A stretch of DNA of 64,000 nt from Nectonema munidae. Lineage: Eukaryota > Nematomorpha > Nectonematoida > Nectonematidae. The notes beneath the pieces are model-generated. The model was not told where the DNA came from, did no database searches, and saw only the letters and a list, made by a program, of their open reading frames with translations. Location of the stretch: the NCBI GenBank assembly GCA_030549495.1, contig JAUIRK010000069.1, positions 248,001 through 312,000 of the forward strand. The letters are read 5' to 3'. Positions 24,307 through 34,928 of this stretch are shown in pieces (the first letter of the stretch is position 1; each line of letters begins with the position of its first letter). The translations under genes and the position numbers were made by a program.

Positions 24307-25630
24307 AGCTTTAATGGAGCTAAAAACTATAAAAATAGGAGTAATAAATAATTAATAGGTATTCATTATATATAAATACTCATTTGATAAAATAATTTTT
24401 AATATAAAAAATTTTCAAAGGTGACTTGAATTTTACAGATTTTACCAGTTTCAGCAAAAAGCTGTCTCTTTAGGAAAGGGAAAAAACACTAGACATCAGA
24501 TCTTATCGTGGTCTACAAGCCAAAATATTATTCATATGCGATTTAATATTTGGTAGCATTTAAAATGTATTTTGCTTGCTTTCAGCCAATATATTCCACA
24601 CAAAAATAATCAGTTTATAGTTTATAGCGTCTTTTAGTCATTTTTAATATAATTACTCGAACAAATAAAAAACTTTTATAATCTTAAAAATCTAAACATA
24701 AGTTAACTTCCCAAAAAATACAATATATGCTCAAAAATTAGATGAATCAATAATGATAAATATACCGATGTGACAAAAATAAATAATACTTAATAAATAT
24801 ATTACGTGTTCAGTGGACTCGATTTACACAAGAAAAATGAGAAAATCTTATCTAAGTCACACATTAAAAAAATATTCTTTTCTGAGGGCAGCTTTGTGTC
24901 AAGACCGCTAAAGAAATTAATTATAATCTAGGTCATTTTAATAAATTTTTTATTAACAAGTAAAGCATTGAGTTAGGTACAATAAAGATTATGAGGCTTA
25001 TATCATTCCAAAATTTTTAAAATTAGCAATGCCTTGAGCATTAAAATCAAATAATCGATTATATTTATTGAAACGAGGTGTTTTTTTACAAATCTTCATA
25101 CAAATTGAATTCTATATTTTCTTTTAATGATAGCTTTGTGTAGGAAGTATTATAGTCTGGCAAAATTATTAAAAACATATTCATTGCAAGAAAAATCAAT
25201 TGAAGTATTTTATGTCAATTTTTGGATATGAACAGTTCATCCTCTAATAAAATTTACGAAAAAATCCATTCGGTGATGTTCGGTTTTCGCCACGAGCCTT
25301 AGATTTAGTGGGGCCTTTTATATCGGTTTTAGGAAAAACGGCCAAAAATTTCACACACAAATGGCATTTCTAAAGTTTGCTTGTATTTTTCCAATACGCG
25401 AAATTTGCTGCATTTGTACACACTGAAATACATATTAACAATAGATACAGATCCTTTCATACTAAAACAGGATTTGTGTGTTGTGCGTATCTAAAAATTT
25501 TCAAGTACTCAAAAAATAAGAACTTGTTTTAAACGTTAATAATAATTCATTGATGGTTTACAATTTTTGGTCATCGACCGGAAAAAAAGCTTAGAGCAAA
25601 CAACGGATATGAGTAATAAAAATATAAATA
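24307..25630. other. Upstream flank of the GPR158-like gene, AT-rich
   Basis: This should hold the promoter and perhaps a non-coding first exon of the minus-strand gene. I could not pick a TATA box or initiator with confidence. No other coding segment is supported. Confidence 0.4.
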
Positions 25631-25634
25631 GGCA

Positions 25635-25811
25635 CACTTTTATTTAAAGAAAAAACACAACCGGTTTCGAAGTATCAACTTCTTCGTCGAGTGTATATGT
25701 TATATAAATTACATTTAGTTATATATTTTCTAAATTTTTTATACTATAATACACTCGATGAAGACATTGATACTTCAAAACCGGTTGTGTTTTTTCTTCA
25801 AACAAAAGTCT
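25635..25811. repeat. Inverted-repeat (hairpin) element
   Basis: The left arm (about 25635-25700) and right arm (about 25750-25811) are imperfect inverted complements. They share AAAAAACACAACCGGTTT, 'gaagtatcaa' and 'cgagtgtat'. The loop is about 50 bp of AT. The phrase 'ctcgatgaagacattgatacttcaaaaccgg' has the look of sequences near the ends of Penelope-like elements, but I cannot confirm that. No coding potential. Confidence 0.55.
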
Positions 25812-26852
25812 TGCAATAGTCAAATCTGTCAAAGATTCTGCTTAAAAATTTCATTTGTTAGTTGAGTTCATTATCACAGCATTTTTAAATTCTCAAAAAT
25901 TCCATGAAAGTAAAAAAGAATTTTGCTTACATTAATTATATATATATATATTTATTAAACTTAAATAATATTTTAGGCTAATTCTTAATGAGGCAGCGCT
26001 TGAATTGATACAAAACAAAAAGATCATTTTATTTTTACTAAGAATGGATATAGTTTGAGTTTTAAAATATGTTTTAGCAACAACTATATAAATTATTATT
26101 TTGTAAAACATAAATAAATTGAAAAAAGTTTTGAAATGCCATGGTTTCATCTTTCAAATTCTGTAAAATATTTAAGCTTAAATTCAGCGTGTTTTTGGAT
26201 AAAAATCTAATACTCCAAAAAAGTTAAGCATTATTTTTTTGCATAAAAAGTGCATGCTTAAAAAAAATTTCTATATAAAATATGCAAAACTAATACACTG
26301 ATAAAAAAATCTTTAGAATAGATAGATATAGAAAAAGTTTTGCCCCCTCCCCCCTCTAAATAATTTTAACAATACGCGCGTTTAAAGAATCAAGTTCAAG
26401 CAACCTTATAAAACTTTACATTTAATTAAGCACATTTCCGGGGGCCGCACTTCTTTGGAGCGACAAAAAATAAATATGGGGCGGCACAAAGGATCTATAA
26501 TTTCTTAGAAGCTTAAAAGTCAAAAAAAATTATAAAAATTTTTCGAAAAAAATTTGAACACTTCATCAATGCAGATAGATTTATGATAGCTTTAAATTTT
26601 TAGAGAATAAAAATGGAGAGGGGCACCTAGCGAAAATGGATAGGCACTGCACAACATGCCACGTCCTGGATACGCGCAACTGCATATAATACGTGTCCAT
26701 TGTTATAAATGAGAGAGAATTTTTAAAAATTTTCTTTGGAATATCATGGAGACGAATATTGACGGTGCTATAGTTCCTTCAACGTAAAAAACAAAAATGT
26801 TGATGTAATTGTATAATCTGAAAGAAATCATCGAATTTGTAAGATTATTGCT

Positions 26853-28010
26853 TTAACACTAGAACGACCGGAGGGGTCAATTTGACCCCTTGTAATTTTA
26901 AATTGGTTAAATATTTAATTTTTTTTTCTAAGCCTGAAACTGAATAAATTCTCACAAAAATATGTTTTTTCAGTAATCATGTTAAAAAAAATTGAATATC
27001 ATCATACATCTTATGAAAACCATAACATGAAATATCAATTCAAAATGAAAGCAAATTTTTCAATTGAATTTTTGAAGAAAGCAAATTCATAGCAAAATAG
27101 TGTTCAAGCTTTCATATCACTTTTTGTGATTGTATTTAGACATTATTATGACTGCATGTTTGAACAGGTGGTATTTATTTAACAGTCTAAATTATTAATT
27201 TTATAATTATTGATTTTTTTGCTTGTATACTTTTTTATTTTTTTTAGTTGTTTTTTTCTTTACTTTGGCAATCCTAAATAATTATGGCTGATAATAGCAA
27301 AAAATTGATGAATTTTACTAACATTTCTTTTTCTGAGTCAAGTGGAGGAGTAATTTCTTCTACTGAAAGTGATGGTTTTGTAGTCACAAATCAAATCAAA
27401 AAGTATTAACAAAATTTGATTTTAATTTTAGAGTTAGTATTAATAAAGCTTGATTTTAATTTTAAAGTTAGTATTATATACATTACGTGTAAATGATTAT
27501 AATCAATAAAAAAATTTTTTATTGACCATGAAAAAATTTAAAATTGAAAATACATATTTATTGATTATAATCATTTACACGTAATGTATATAATACTAAC
27601 TTTAAAATTAAAATCAAGCTTTGTTAATACTAACTCTAAAATTAAAATCAAATTTTGTTAATAATTACTCTGAAATTAAATCACTCTACCTGTTTTACTA
27701 ACACAAACTCTAAAATCTAATTTATCATGGGTTTAGAAATAGATTAAAAAACACTAACTCAAGATAATTTTCTGGAGTCAGATTCTTCACTTGAATTTTT
27801 TGGAGTCAGATTCTACACTTGATCCAAAATTTGAAATAAAAGATTTTGTAAAGTTGAGCCATTTACACAATCAACCAGTGTTTAGAATATTTTTAATTTT
27901 TTGTCTATATGGCATATAGGAATATCATCTCAAAATTTGTCTACTCGATGACTTTCTGATAGTTGATATGGTGATGGCCAATAAGAGTATATGTTTTGTT
28001 AAATTATTTT
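26853..28010 (+). mobile_element. piggyBac-like element, 5' end with start of transposase frame
   Basis: Starts at TTAA (26853) with TTAACACTAGAACGACCGGA, followed by the small palindrome GGGGTCAATTTGACCCC, a common form of piggyBac-type end. An ATG at 27284 opens a 41-codon frame (MADNSKKLMNFTNISF..., Ser/Glu/Asp-rich), the style of a transposase N-terminus. The frame ends exactly where a TTAA-bounded hairpin MITE (27406-27661) is inserted. Past the insert another acidic segment (NFLESDSSLE at about 27763) continues in degraded form. No catalytic domain was found, so it is a truncated copy. Confidence 0.5.
27406..27661. mobile_element. TTAA-bounded hairpin MITE (foldback)
   Basis: Two almost perfectly complementary 105-bp arms (27406-27510 and 27557-27661) are separated by a 46-bp loop. 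The outer ends read TTAACAAAATTTGATTTTAA and its complement, with TTAA at both borders as for piggyBac-type insertions. Each arm contains an internal direct repeat ('cttgattttaattttaaagttagtatta' and a close variant). It is inserted inside the piggyBac-like 5' end. Confidence 0.8.
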
Positions 28011-28677
28011 AAGTTGCAATTAATTTATTGAATTATTCTTATAAATGAAATCGAGAGAAAAAAAAGGTCACCATTATTCACGTGTTATATAGTTCAATCT
28101 ATAATAAAAAGAATTAAAAGCAAATCTTAATGAGTAAACTTTGATAAAATCTTATATGAACACATAATTTTTTTAACTACTTTAAACAAAAGTTTTACTT
28201 GCCTAGACCTACTTAAATAAACTAAAATAGTAATAATAGGATAGAAGTAGCTCTTTACATCAATTTTTTAAAAATTATAATTTGAAGTAAAAATTTATAT
28301 ACAATATGTAGCGTTACAAAAAATTAAGATTAGTTTAACATTTTTAATGCTATTCAGCCATATCCATTAAGTGCACATGTCTAATAAAAGCAACCAGAAT
28401 AAAAAAATAAGGAAAGCTAGTACATTTCTTGAATCAATTCCGATACTTGATAAAAGACGATTCTTACCATCTTCGATCAATCATCCTAGACCCATCACTA
28501 ATATAAGGAAATAGAAAAATGGATTCAATGTATGGTAAGATGGTAAAAAACGGGAAAAAAGATATAACTGACTTTGACAATTTATGATGAACCTGATATC
28601 TAAAAACTTGAAAGCCCAAAAATATTAAGCAACAAATTCCAAACATTTAATATTTAATTATTTTCTAATGGTTTTTT

Positions 28678-28800
28678 CAACCCTTACAGGCACAATGTGT
28701 CAACAGTCCCACATGAAATAAAAATTATCAGCTTGTTTTAAGAAAAATTCATTGAAAAGGAGAGAATTAATTTTCAAAAACGAATGCCTAAAAGGGTTAA
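28678..28800. mobile_element. Short TTAA-type MITE-like element
   Basis: A 123-bp unit with ends AACCCTTACAGGCA and, inverted, AACCCTTTTAGGCA. The right border is TTAA; the left border has decayed to TCAA. It is unrelated in its interior to the five-copy TTAA family. Confidence 0.5.
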
Positions 28801-30912
28801 GAATAAAAATTGAAACAACTATAAAAATGGAAAATATACATACGAGTTATAGGAAGATGTGAAAAAGAATTATATATGAAGTGAAAAATATTACACTAAA
28901 AAAATTTCTTGAATACAAAAATTAAAAAATTTCAAAAAATAGCGCCATATGTAATAATCGGACAAAATTATCTTAAAAAATTTTAAAAGAAAAAGTACCA
29001 TTTATCCAAAACTTTTTATAGTATAATACATGTCTTTTAAAATTGATATCATTATGCATTCTTATTCTGAGTTATAACGGAGTCATTATTTCATAATTTT
29101 TGAGAAAAAATTTAACCACGATTTTTAAGTTATAAAAATATTATAACTCAGAATGTAATCTTGTATATATATTATTTTTGGTGATTTATTGATTACCAGC
29201 AGTAAAGCATAATGTACATAAAAACGATCATTTAATAAATTAAATATTTTGAATTATTATAAGAAGTAATGAAAATCTCTTAAAAAGCTAAAATAAATAA
29301 ATAATAGTAAATTTATTATTAGTACAAAATAAACATGTTAATGAGATCACAAGTAAAAGAATATGTATGTTCTTTGATTTTGAATAATTTTAAAAACTAA
29401 TGTTTTTTGTTGATCAAATAATTTCCAAAAATAATAAGGCTACATCAATAAAGAAATACAATTAGGCCATAATGCAGTGTAATTTCTCAATCAATTTTTG
29501 AAACAGCAATAAATAAAATCTTGCATTAACAAGCAACTGGTTAAAAGAAGAATTTAAAATTTCTTTTTGACGTGACTTTTTACCCAAACTTACCCAAACT
29601 CTTTTCAAAAAGTAAAAATAAGTGAACTATTTGATTGTTTTGAAAGATTAGTGCGTTTTCCACATTTTTCCTATTATTTTTCAGCTCTTAAATATAAGTT
29701 TTTATATGCCATTTTTGGATTTTTCAGTTTTAGTCAAGCCATTTTGGAGCATTTTTTTTATATATTTATTTAAAAAATCAGTTTAAGATATAACATGGAG
29801 GAGCAAACCTAATAGGTTATTGTCGCACCGTGATAAAGAATAATATAACATGCATATAGTAACAATCGTTTTTAAATGAAGAGTTTGAAAAAGATATTAA
29901 AAAAAGGAGAAAAAATCCTGATAAGACATTTTGACATAAGAAATTACTTAACAACAGTATTAGAATAAGGATAAAAAAATTCCACAAATATATCTTTTTC
30001 AATTACATTAAGTTCAGTTAAAATATATCACAAATATTAATTAAAGAAAAAAAACATCCAAATACTTCAGAAAACAATAAGTTGAAAGAGGATGCCACTA
30101 TTATGACTTAAGATTAGTTGAAAAAAAATTCTCATTGCAGACATCACAAGACATAATTGAGGTTTGTGGAAGGACATTGGTCAATTAACTAAAAAATGAA
30201 GAAAAAAACACGAGTATCAATTTCTCGAAAAGGATACACTTTACAAAGCTAGTTAATTAGAAAGAATATAATTTTTACGCATGCGTTTAAAATACTTGAC
30301 TTTTTTAAGCGTCTTATAATAATAAGTAAAGAATTCCATGCATTTATAGATTTTTTTATGAAATGTTTATTATTTTCAACGTACCTGTACCTAATGTTTC
30401 TCATATTTATTACGTAAATTATATTGATAAAAGTATTGGTTTTCACGAAATTTATAACTCATTTAAAATTAAAAAAATTCTACATTTGAAAACAAAAATT
30501 GACAATTGAATTTGACAAATTTGATTAATATTAGGAATTTTATACAAATTACGTATATAAAAAGGATCTTTATTCAAAATAGTCTTCAAGGCTCTATCTT
30601 GTTTAGTTGTAATATATTATGTTTAGAAATACTAGAAAATACCAAATAAAGTTACAATAAAGAAGTCTGTTATTAAAAAGGGCATAATAGACACTTATTC
30701 TAGTTTTCATATCAAGTAGGCTTTTGTTTTTCTAACACACCAATAGCTACTAAAGCATCTTTCAATACATTATTATAATGACACAAAAAAAATAATTTTG
30801 AATAAATTTTTACACCTAAATATTCATACTCTTCAGTTCTACTAATAAAATTTTTACTAATTTTCAAAAAAAGAAAAATATATCCTTGAGGCACGCCCTT
30901 TTCTATATAATT
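28801..30912. other. AT-rich DNA, nothing recognised
   Basis: Dominated by A/T runs. Near 28980-29160 'actcagaatg' and 'attctgagtta' form a loose inverted pair around AT sequence, too weak to call. No coding segment is supported. Confidence 0.4.
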
Positions 30913-31064
30913 AAGGTAAATGTACCATAGGGTGTTTTCATCGAGAAGGCACAATTGCGCCGCTTGTATCGAACTATAATAAAAACAGACTTGATGCAGG
31001 ATCGAACCCAAGAGCTTGAGTTATCGAATCCAGCATCTAACTAACCCTACTCACTCCCCCCCCA
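30913..31064 (-). mobile_element. tRNA-derived SINE, family 1
   Basis: Minus-strand copy of the unit at 8592-8745. Head GGGGAGTGAGTAGGGTTAG, B-box-like GGGTTCGATCC (about 30997-31007) and body 'gcgcaattgtgccttctcg'. Eight C on the plus strand mark its 5' border. Confidence 0.72.
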
Positions 31065-31149
31065 TAAAGGTACCGATTAAAGTTAGAAGAATTATCATAA
31101 AAGGAAAATTAATGTGCAAAAAGCTACTTAACCACTTACAACAGGCTCC

Positions 31150-32380
31150 CTTATACCATTTCTAAAGAATTTATGAATAAGTAGTTGATGGTTAACATTA
31201 TCGAAAGCTTTTGCTAAGTCAAAAACAAAACTATGCTAAATTAGTTCCCATAAATCTGATTAGATGTTAAATTATATAGTAATAAGACAGCGTCCTGAGT
31301 CAATTTGTTTTTTAAAAATTCAAACTGATTATGATTACTTAGATTATTTTTGTCAAGAAAAGCTGTAATTTTGAAAAGATAATTTTCTCAAAGATTTTTG
31401 AAAAATTGTACAAAATAGATATGGTTCTGTATTATCCAAAAAATTAGGAAATTTGCCATTTTTAAGAAGAAGAATTATTCGCCTTATTTTTAGGTAATCA
31501 GGAAACTCTCTCCTTTGAACAGACAGATTAAAAATATAAACTAAAACTGTCCAGATGATAGGGAGAATGTCAATAATAAATTAAAGAGATTGTATCATGA
31601 CAAGATTATTTATTCGTTAAAAATGTTAAGGCAAGTACAATATCATTATAGCTCACCTCATGTAGATAAAATGAAAAAGAATTCAATGGAATAGATTCAT
31701 TGATATACTTTAAAAAACGTGTATCAAAATAATTTTCAGAGGGAAGAGAAAGAGGGGCAAAATCACTACAACTAAAGGGTGAATTTCGAAAGTCATTTTT
31801 GGAAGATTTCAGAATTTTGTTCAAATTGTTCCAAATACTATTTTTATTACAAGTTGAAAATTGATTAAAGTAATACATCGATTTAGCTTTTTTTAACTTC
31901 ATTTTTGTATTTCTTCAATATATTTTTATACCAACTGCAGTTCAAAGGATTGGGATTACTAAGTTTTACCCTGTAAAATTTTTCTTTTATCTTCCTAGGG
32001 GAGTGTAGAAAAAGGAGAAAACAATGACTTGCTATTAAGTATAACTTTGAGTTTGATCGAAGGAAAACTATGAACAAATAACCTATTAATAAGACCTATA
32101 AATATATTTTAAGCAGCTTGATAAACTGGGAAAAAAATCAATTTGAGCTACTTTTGAAATAAAAATAAAGAGCTGCTTTCGACTAAAATCTTTTTTCTAC
32201 AAAAAACAAGATTTGATTGGATTATAAAAAAAAATTACTTATGAAGGTAACAATTTGAAAAATGGTCGGTTATATCAGCAATGACATTATAAGAGGAATA
32301 AAGAAAAGTAAAATTTATAAAAATATTGTCTATCAAAGTTGATGAACTAGAGATTAGACGAGTGAATCTCTTTGTGAAAC
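31150..32380 (-). pseudogene. LINE fragment (endonuclease end to reverse transcriptase start)
   Basis: Read on the minus strand, the segment TLIDNIFIN...DITDHF (about 32260-32345) is the end of an APE-type endonuclease. Then comes the linker region (NEVKKAKSMYYFNQ and IWNNLNKIL, 31880-31800) and decayed pieces of the reverse transcriptase N-terminal half down to about 31150. These include a Q-F-x-F-like box and a 'KSF' palm segment. The frame changes several times and stops interrupt it, so this is a dead, 5'- and 3'-truncated copy. It is CR1/Jockey-like in style and differs from the LINE at 47-54 kb. Confidence 0.7.
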
Positions 32381-32700
32381 TTCTGAGCTTGAGCCTGAAG
32401 GATATTGCCAGAAATGTGTACATTGTTGTTGTTCTTCTGAGACAGCCAATCAAAAGTGGCTTTATCCAAGGCAGGATCTGCAGCTAACCTTGCTCTCTTT
32501 CTTATCAGCCCATCTTGTCCAACCAAATCTCTAACGAAGTCTCTCAGTTTCTGTTCATTTCGAATCCAACCACGTAGTGTATCTTCTAGAACTCCAATTC
32601 TCTTGAGATTTTAGCTTGTGAATCCCCTGTTTTTACTTTTATCACTGCTTCCAGCTTTTGATCGATGGTATAGGAGGCATAAGATTTCCTTTTCCGGGTT
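32381..32700 (-). pseudogene. pogo/Tigger-type transposase N-terminal domain remnant
   Basis: The minus strand encodes RKRKSYASYTIDQKLEAVIK, VKTGDSQAKISRE, then (after a one-base frame change) IGVLEDTLRGWI, LRDFVRDL, RKRARLAADPALDKATFDWL and ISGNILQAQAQKFHKEIH. This is the psq-type helix-turn-helix plus CENP-B-like second DNA-binding domain found in pogo/Tigger transposases and jerky-like proteins. The DDE domain is missing: the sequence passes directly into the LINE fragment at about 32370. The close match to the intact family pattern apart from one frameshift suggests a fairly young decay. A domesticated gene is less likely because of the frameshift. Confidence 0.8.
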
Positions 32701-32798
32701 GGAGTTTGGTTTGCATGTATAGATAGGACAATTAATAGCGAGGTGATCTGTAGAAATTCTGTAAATATTCAATGTAGATTGCCAGATGTGTACAGTTG

Positions 32799-32974
32799 AG
32801 TTGCGTGTAAATAAATGATTGATTTTAAGTAAGAATGCAGGGGTTTATATACATAAGATAGCTGGCATGTTTGTCATGAGTGTATGAGTTGCATGTGAAT
32901 AAATGATTGATTTTAAGAAAGAATGCAGGGGTTTATATACATAAGAGAGGTGAAATGCTTGTCATGAGTGTGTG
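32799..32974. repeat. 88-bp tandem duplication
   Basis: Two head-to-tail units (32799-32886 and 32887-32974), each starting agttgc[ga]tg and containing 'aataaatgattgattttaag', 'gaatgcaggggtttatatac' and 'cttgtcatgagtgt'. A third unit starts (agttgcatga) and stops. The units differ at a handful of sites. Confidence 0.75.
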
Positions 32975-33043
32975 AGTTGCATGATGCAAAAACGGGAAGT
33001 TACCTTGATCAGCGGATTTCGTGTAATAATGGTGCGTGTACTA

Positions 33044-33064
33044 GGGGGGGGGGGGGGGGGGGGG
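33044..33064 (+). repeat. Poly-G tract (21 G)
   Basis: An uninterrupted run of 21 G directly left of a hAT-like element. The length is likely variable between individuals or uncertain in assembly, and the run could form G-quadruplexes. Confidence 0.85.
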
Positions 33065-33075
33065 CTACTGTATAT

Positions 33076-34143
33076 TAGAGCCCTGCGCGGGTCGAAAAAT
33101 TTTGTCCGCACCCGCCCCAACCCGCATTTTGTGAATCTGCACCCGCATTTTATCAATTTGCAACCGCACCGCCCCGCAACTTTTCAAACTGTGCTACCCG
33201 TCCCACCCCGCAATTAACAAAATAAAATATGCTACATCTACTTCGCATCAAATAACACTATACCTTTACGCGTGCATCTTCGCACTCGTTCTGACTCACT
33301 TTTTGTAAGTTTGCCGTTGCTCTAAGTTTCATTTAATGAATTTGCACCAGTTCGGCCAAGCATCTTATCAGTTTATGTCTGGTCTGCTACGCTCGGATCT
33401 AGTTTTGTTTTCTGAAGGTCTGCGTCAACTCTCAAAATTAGTAATGTTTAAATCTATTTTCTTTTATAATTCAAAATCTTTACTAAATAAATGCTTAACC
33501 CATTAAGTACTATAGAAATCAGACGATATCTAAAAAAACGCAGACGATTTATATTCAAAGTCATTGAAAAAAGCAAACGAAGATGAAATTACTTATGCTT
33601 TCAAATAAAAGCATAGGGACTTAATGGGTTAAGATATTACTTAATGAAACGCTTATGGAAGTGTCTTAAAATTGACTATAACGATCCTTTTTAAATACAG
33701 TCTAAGGCAGAAGTCTCCAAACTTTTAAATATAAGGGCCACAAAATATACTTCCCCAATTTATGCGGGCCGAAAGAATAAAAATGAAAAAAAAAACAAAT
33801 CAGTGCGAGTAATTCAATTTTGTTAAAGTATAAACATAGAAAAATTAAAGCATATCTTGCAAAAATTAAGGATAAACTAAATAAATTTCTGCCTTTAATT
33901 TTATGCATTTTCTTTGTTTTGCAATTTTTGACATCCTACTTAGCTCTCTATTTCTTTCATTTCAAACTAAAGTTCTTGCTTCACAAAGTCTCACTAATCC
34001 GCCTTATTGATAAGGACAACCCACATCCGCCCCGCCCAAAATTTTCTTCAAATGACCCGCATCCGCCCCGCCCCACAAAAAAAATTTGGACAACCCACAT
34101 CCGCCCCGCGAGTGCGGGTCCCGCATAACCCGCGCAGGGATCA
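33076..34143. mobile_element. hAT-like non-autonomous element with GCGGGT ends, carrying a nested MITE
   Basis: The left end is TAGAGCCCTGCGCGGGT. The right end is the complement of TGATCCCTGCGCGGGTTATG. Both ends are followed inward by clusters of 'acccgc' and 'ccgcccc' repeats, dense subterminal motifs typical of this MITE type. The interior is AT-rich and non-coding, and a TTAA MITE is inserted at 33495-33632. No convincing target duplication remains. Confidence 0.7.
33495..33632. mobile_element. TTAA-type MITE nested in hAT-like element
   Basis: TTAACCCATTAAGTACTATA at the left and an inverted TTAACCCATTAAGTCCCTAT at the right, TTAA on both sides. The interior core is the same as in copies at 11559 and 56383. 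Insertion inside the 33076-34143 element shows it moved after that element had landed. Confidence 0.82.
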
Positions 34144-34149
34144 AATGTT

Positions 34150-34860
34150 TATTGTGAGTGAAGTTCTACTCTTACATATTTTATTAACCTATTCATTTAG
34201 ACTTTTTCTTCTTTATAAATTTTTGAATTTAAGGTATCAAAACTCCAATCAGTGCCAGGGTATTTTGAATATTTTTCAATCAAAACTATTGGAAATTAAC
34301 TTTATTCACCTAAAATTAAAAAATTGGCTTTATATTTTTATTTGATTCAGACTTTATCAAGTTCTAAATCTTTGTTTCGACTTTTTCAAAGGTTAGAGAA
34401 TAATTTTATATAAATTTACTTTATTTATTTTCTTGTGCTCTAGTTATCACATAACAGGTACATATTCTTGTCAGAAAATGCCTTTCTTAAAAGCTGATTA
34501 ATATTTAATTAGTCATTATTAAATCAATTAACCATCTGCATTAAGTTTTTTTCATATATTTTATTATTTAGTATTCCTATTTATTTTATAGACTTTATCA
34601 CCGTGTTTTTTATACTTAAAATATTTAAAGAAAATATAAAAAACTGTCATGACTTGTCTTACCCCGATTAATATCAGATGTTAGAAGACCGTATCCAAGT
34701 ATTTGGCATATATTAATAAGGAGAGCCAGTGTATATTTAAGAGAAATTTGGTACAAGATCATTCTGTTTAGAACGAAATATTTTTGTATATAATTAAAAA
34801 ATAATTCTAGCAAATTTATTAAAAATAATTTGTTCGTAACAAAAAAAGATTAAAAAAATT
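34150..34860. other. AT-rich spacer downstream of SEC13
   Basis: No coding or repeat feature is supported between the hAT-like element and the SEC13 3' end. Confidence 0.4.
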
Positions 34861-34928
34861 GAATGTATTATTAATTTATTTTTTGAAATCATTTTTTTTC
34901 TTTTCGGTAGATGAGAAGATAGACTTTA

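Noticed and set aside
27406-27661. Repeated AT-rich units considered as a CRISPR-like array
   Set aside because: They are a hairpin MITE with internal duplications in a eukaryotic genome. There are no regular spacers.
32972-33217. Open frames on both strands rich in Gly/Pro/Arg
   Set aside because: They result from the poly-G run and the 'acccgc' repeats of the hAT-like element.
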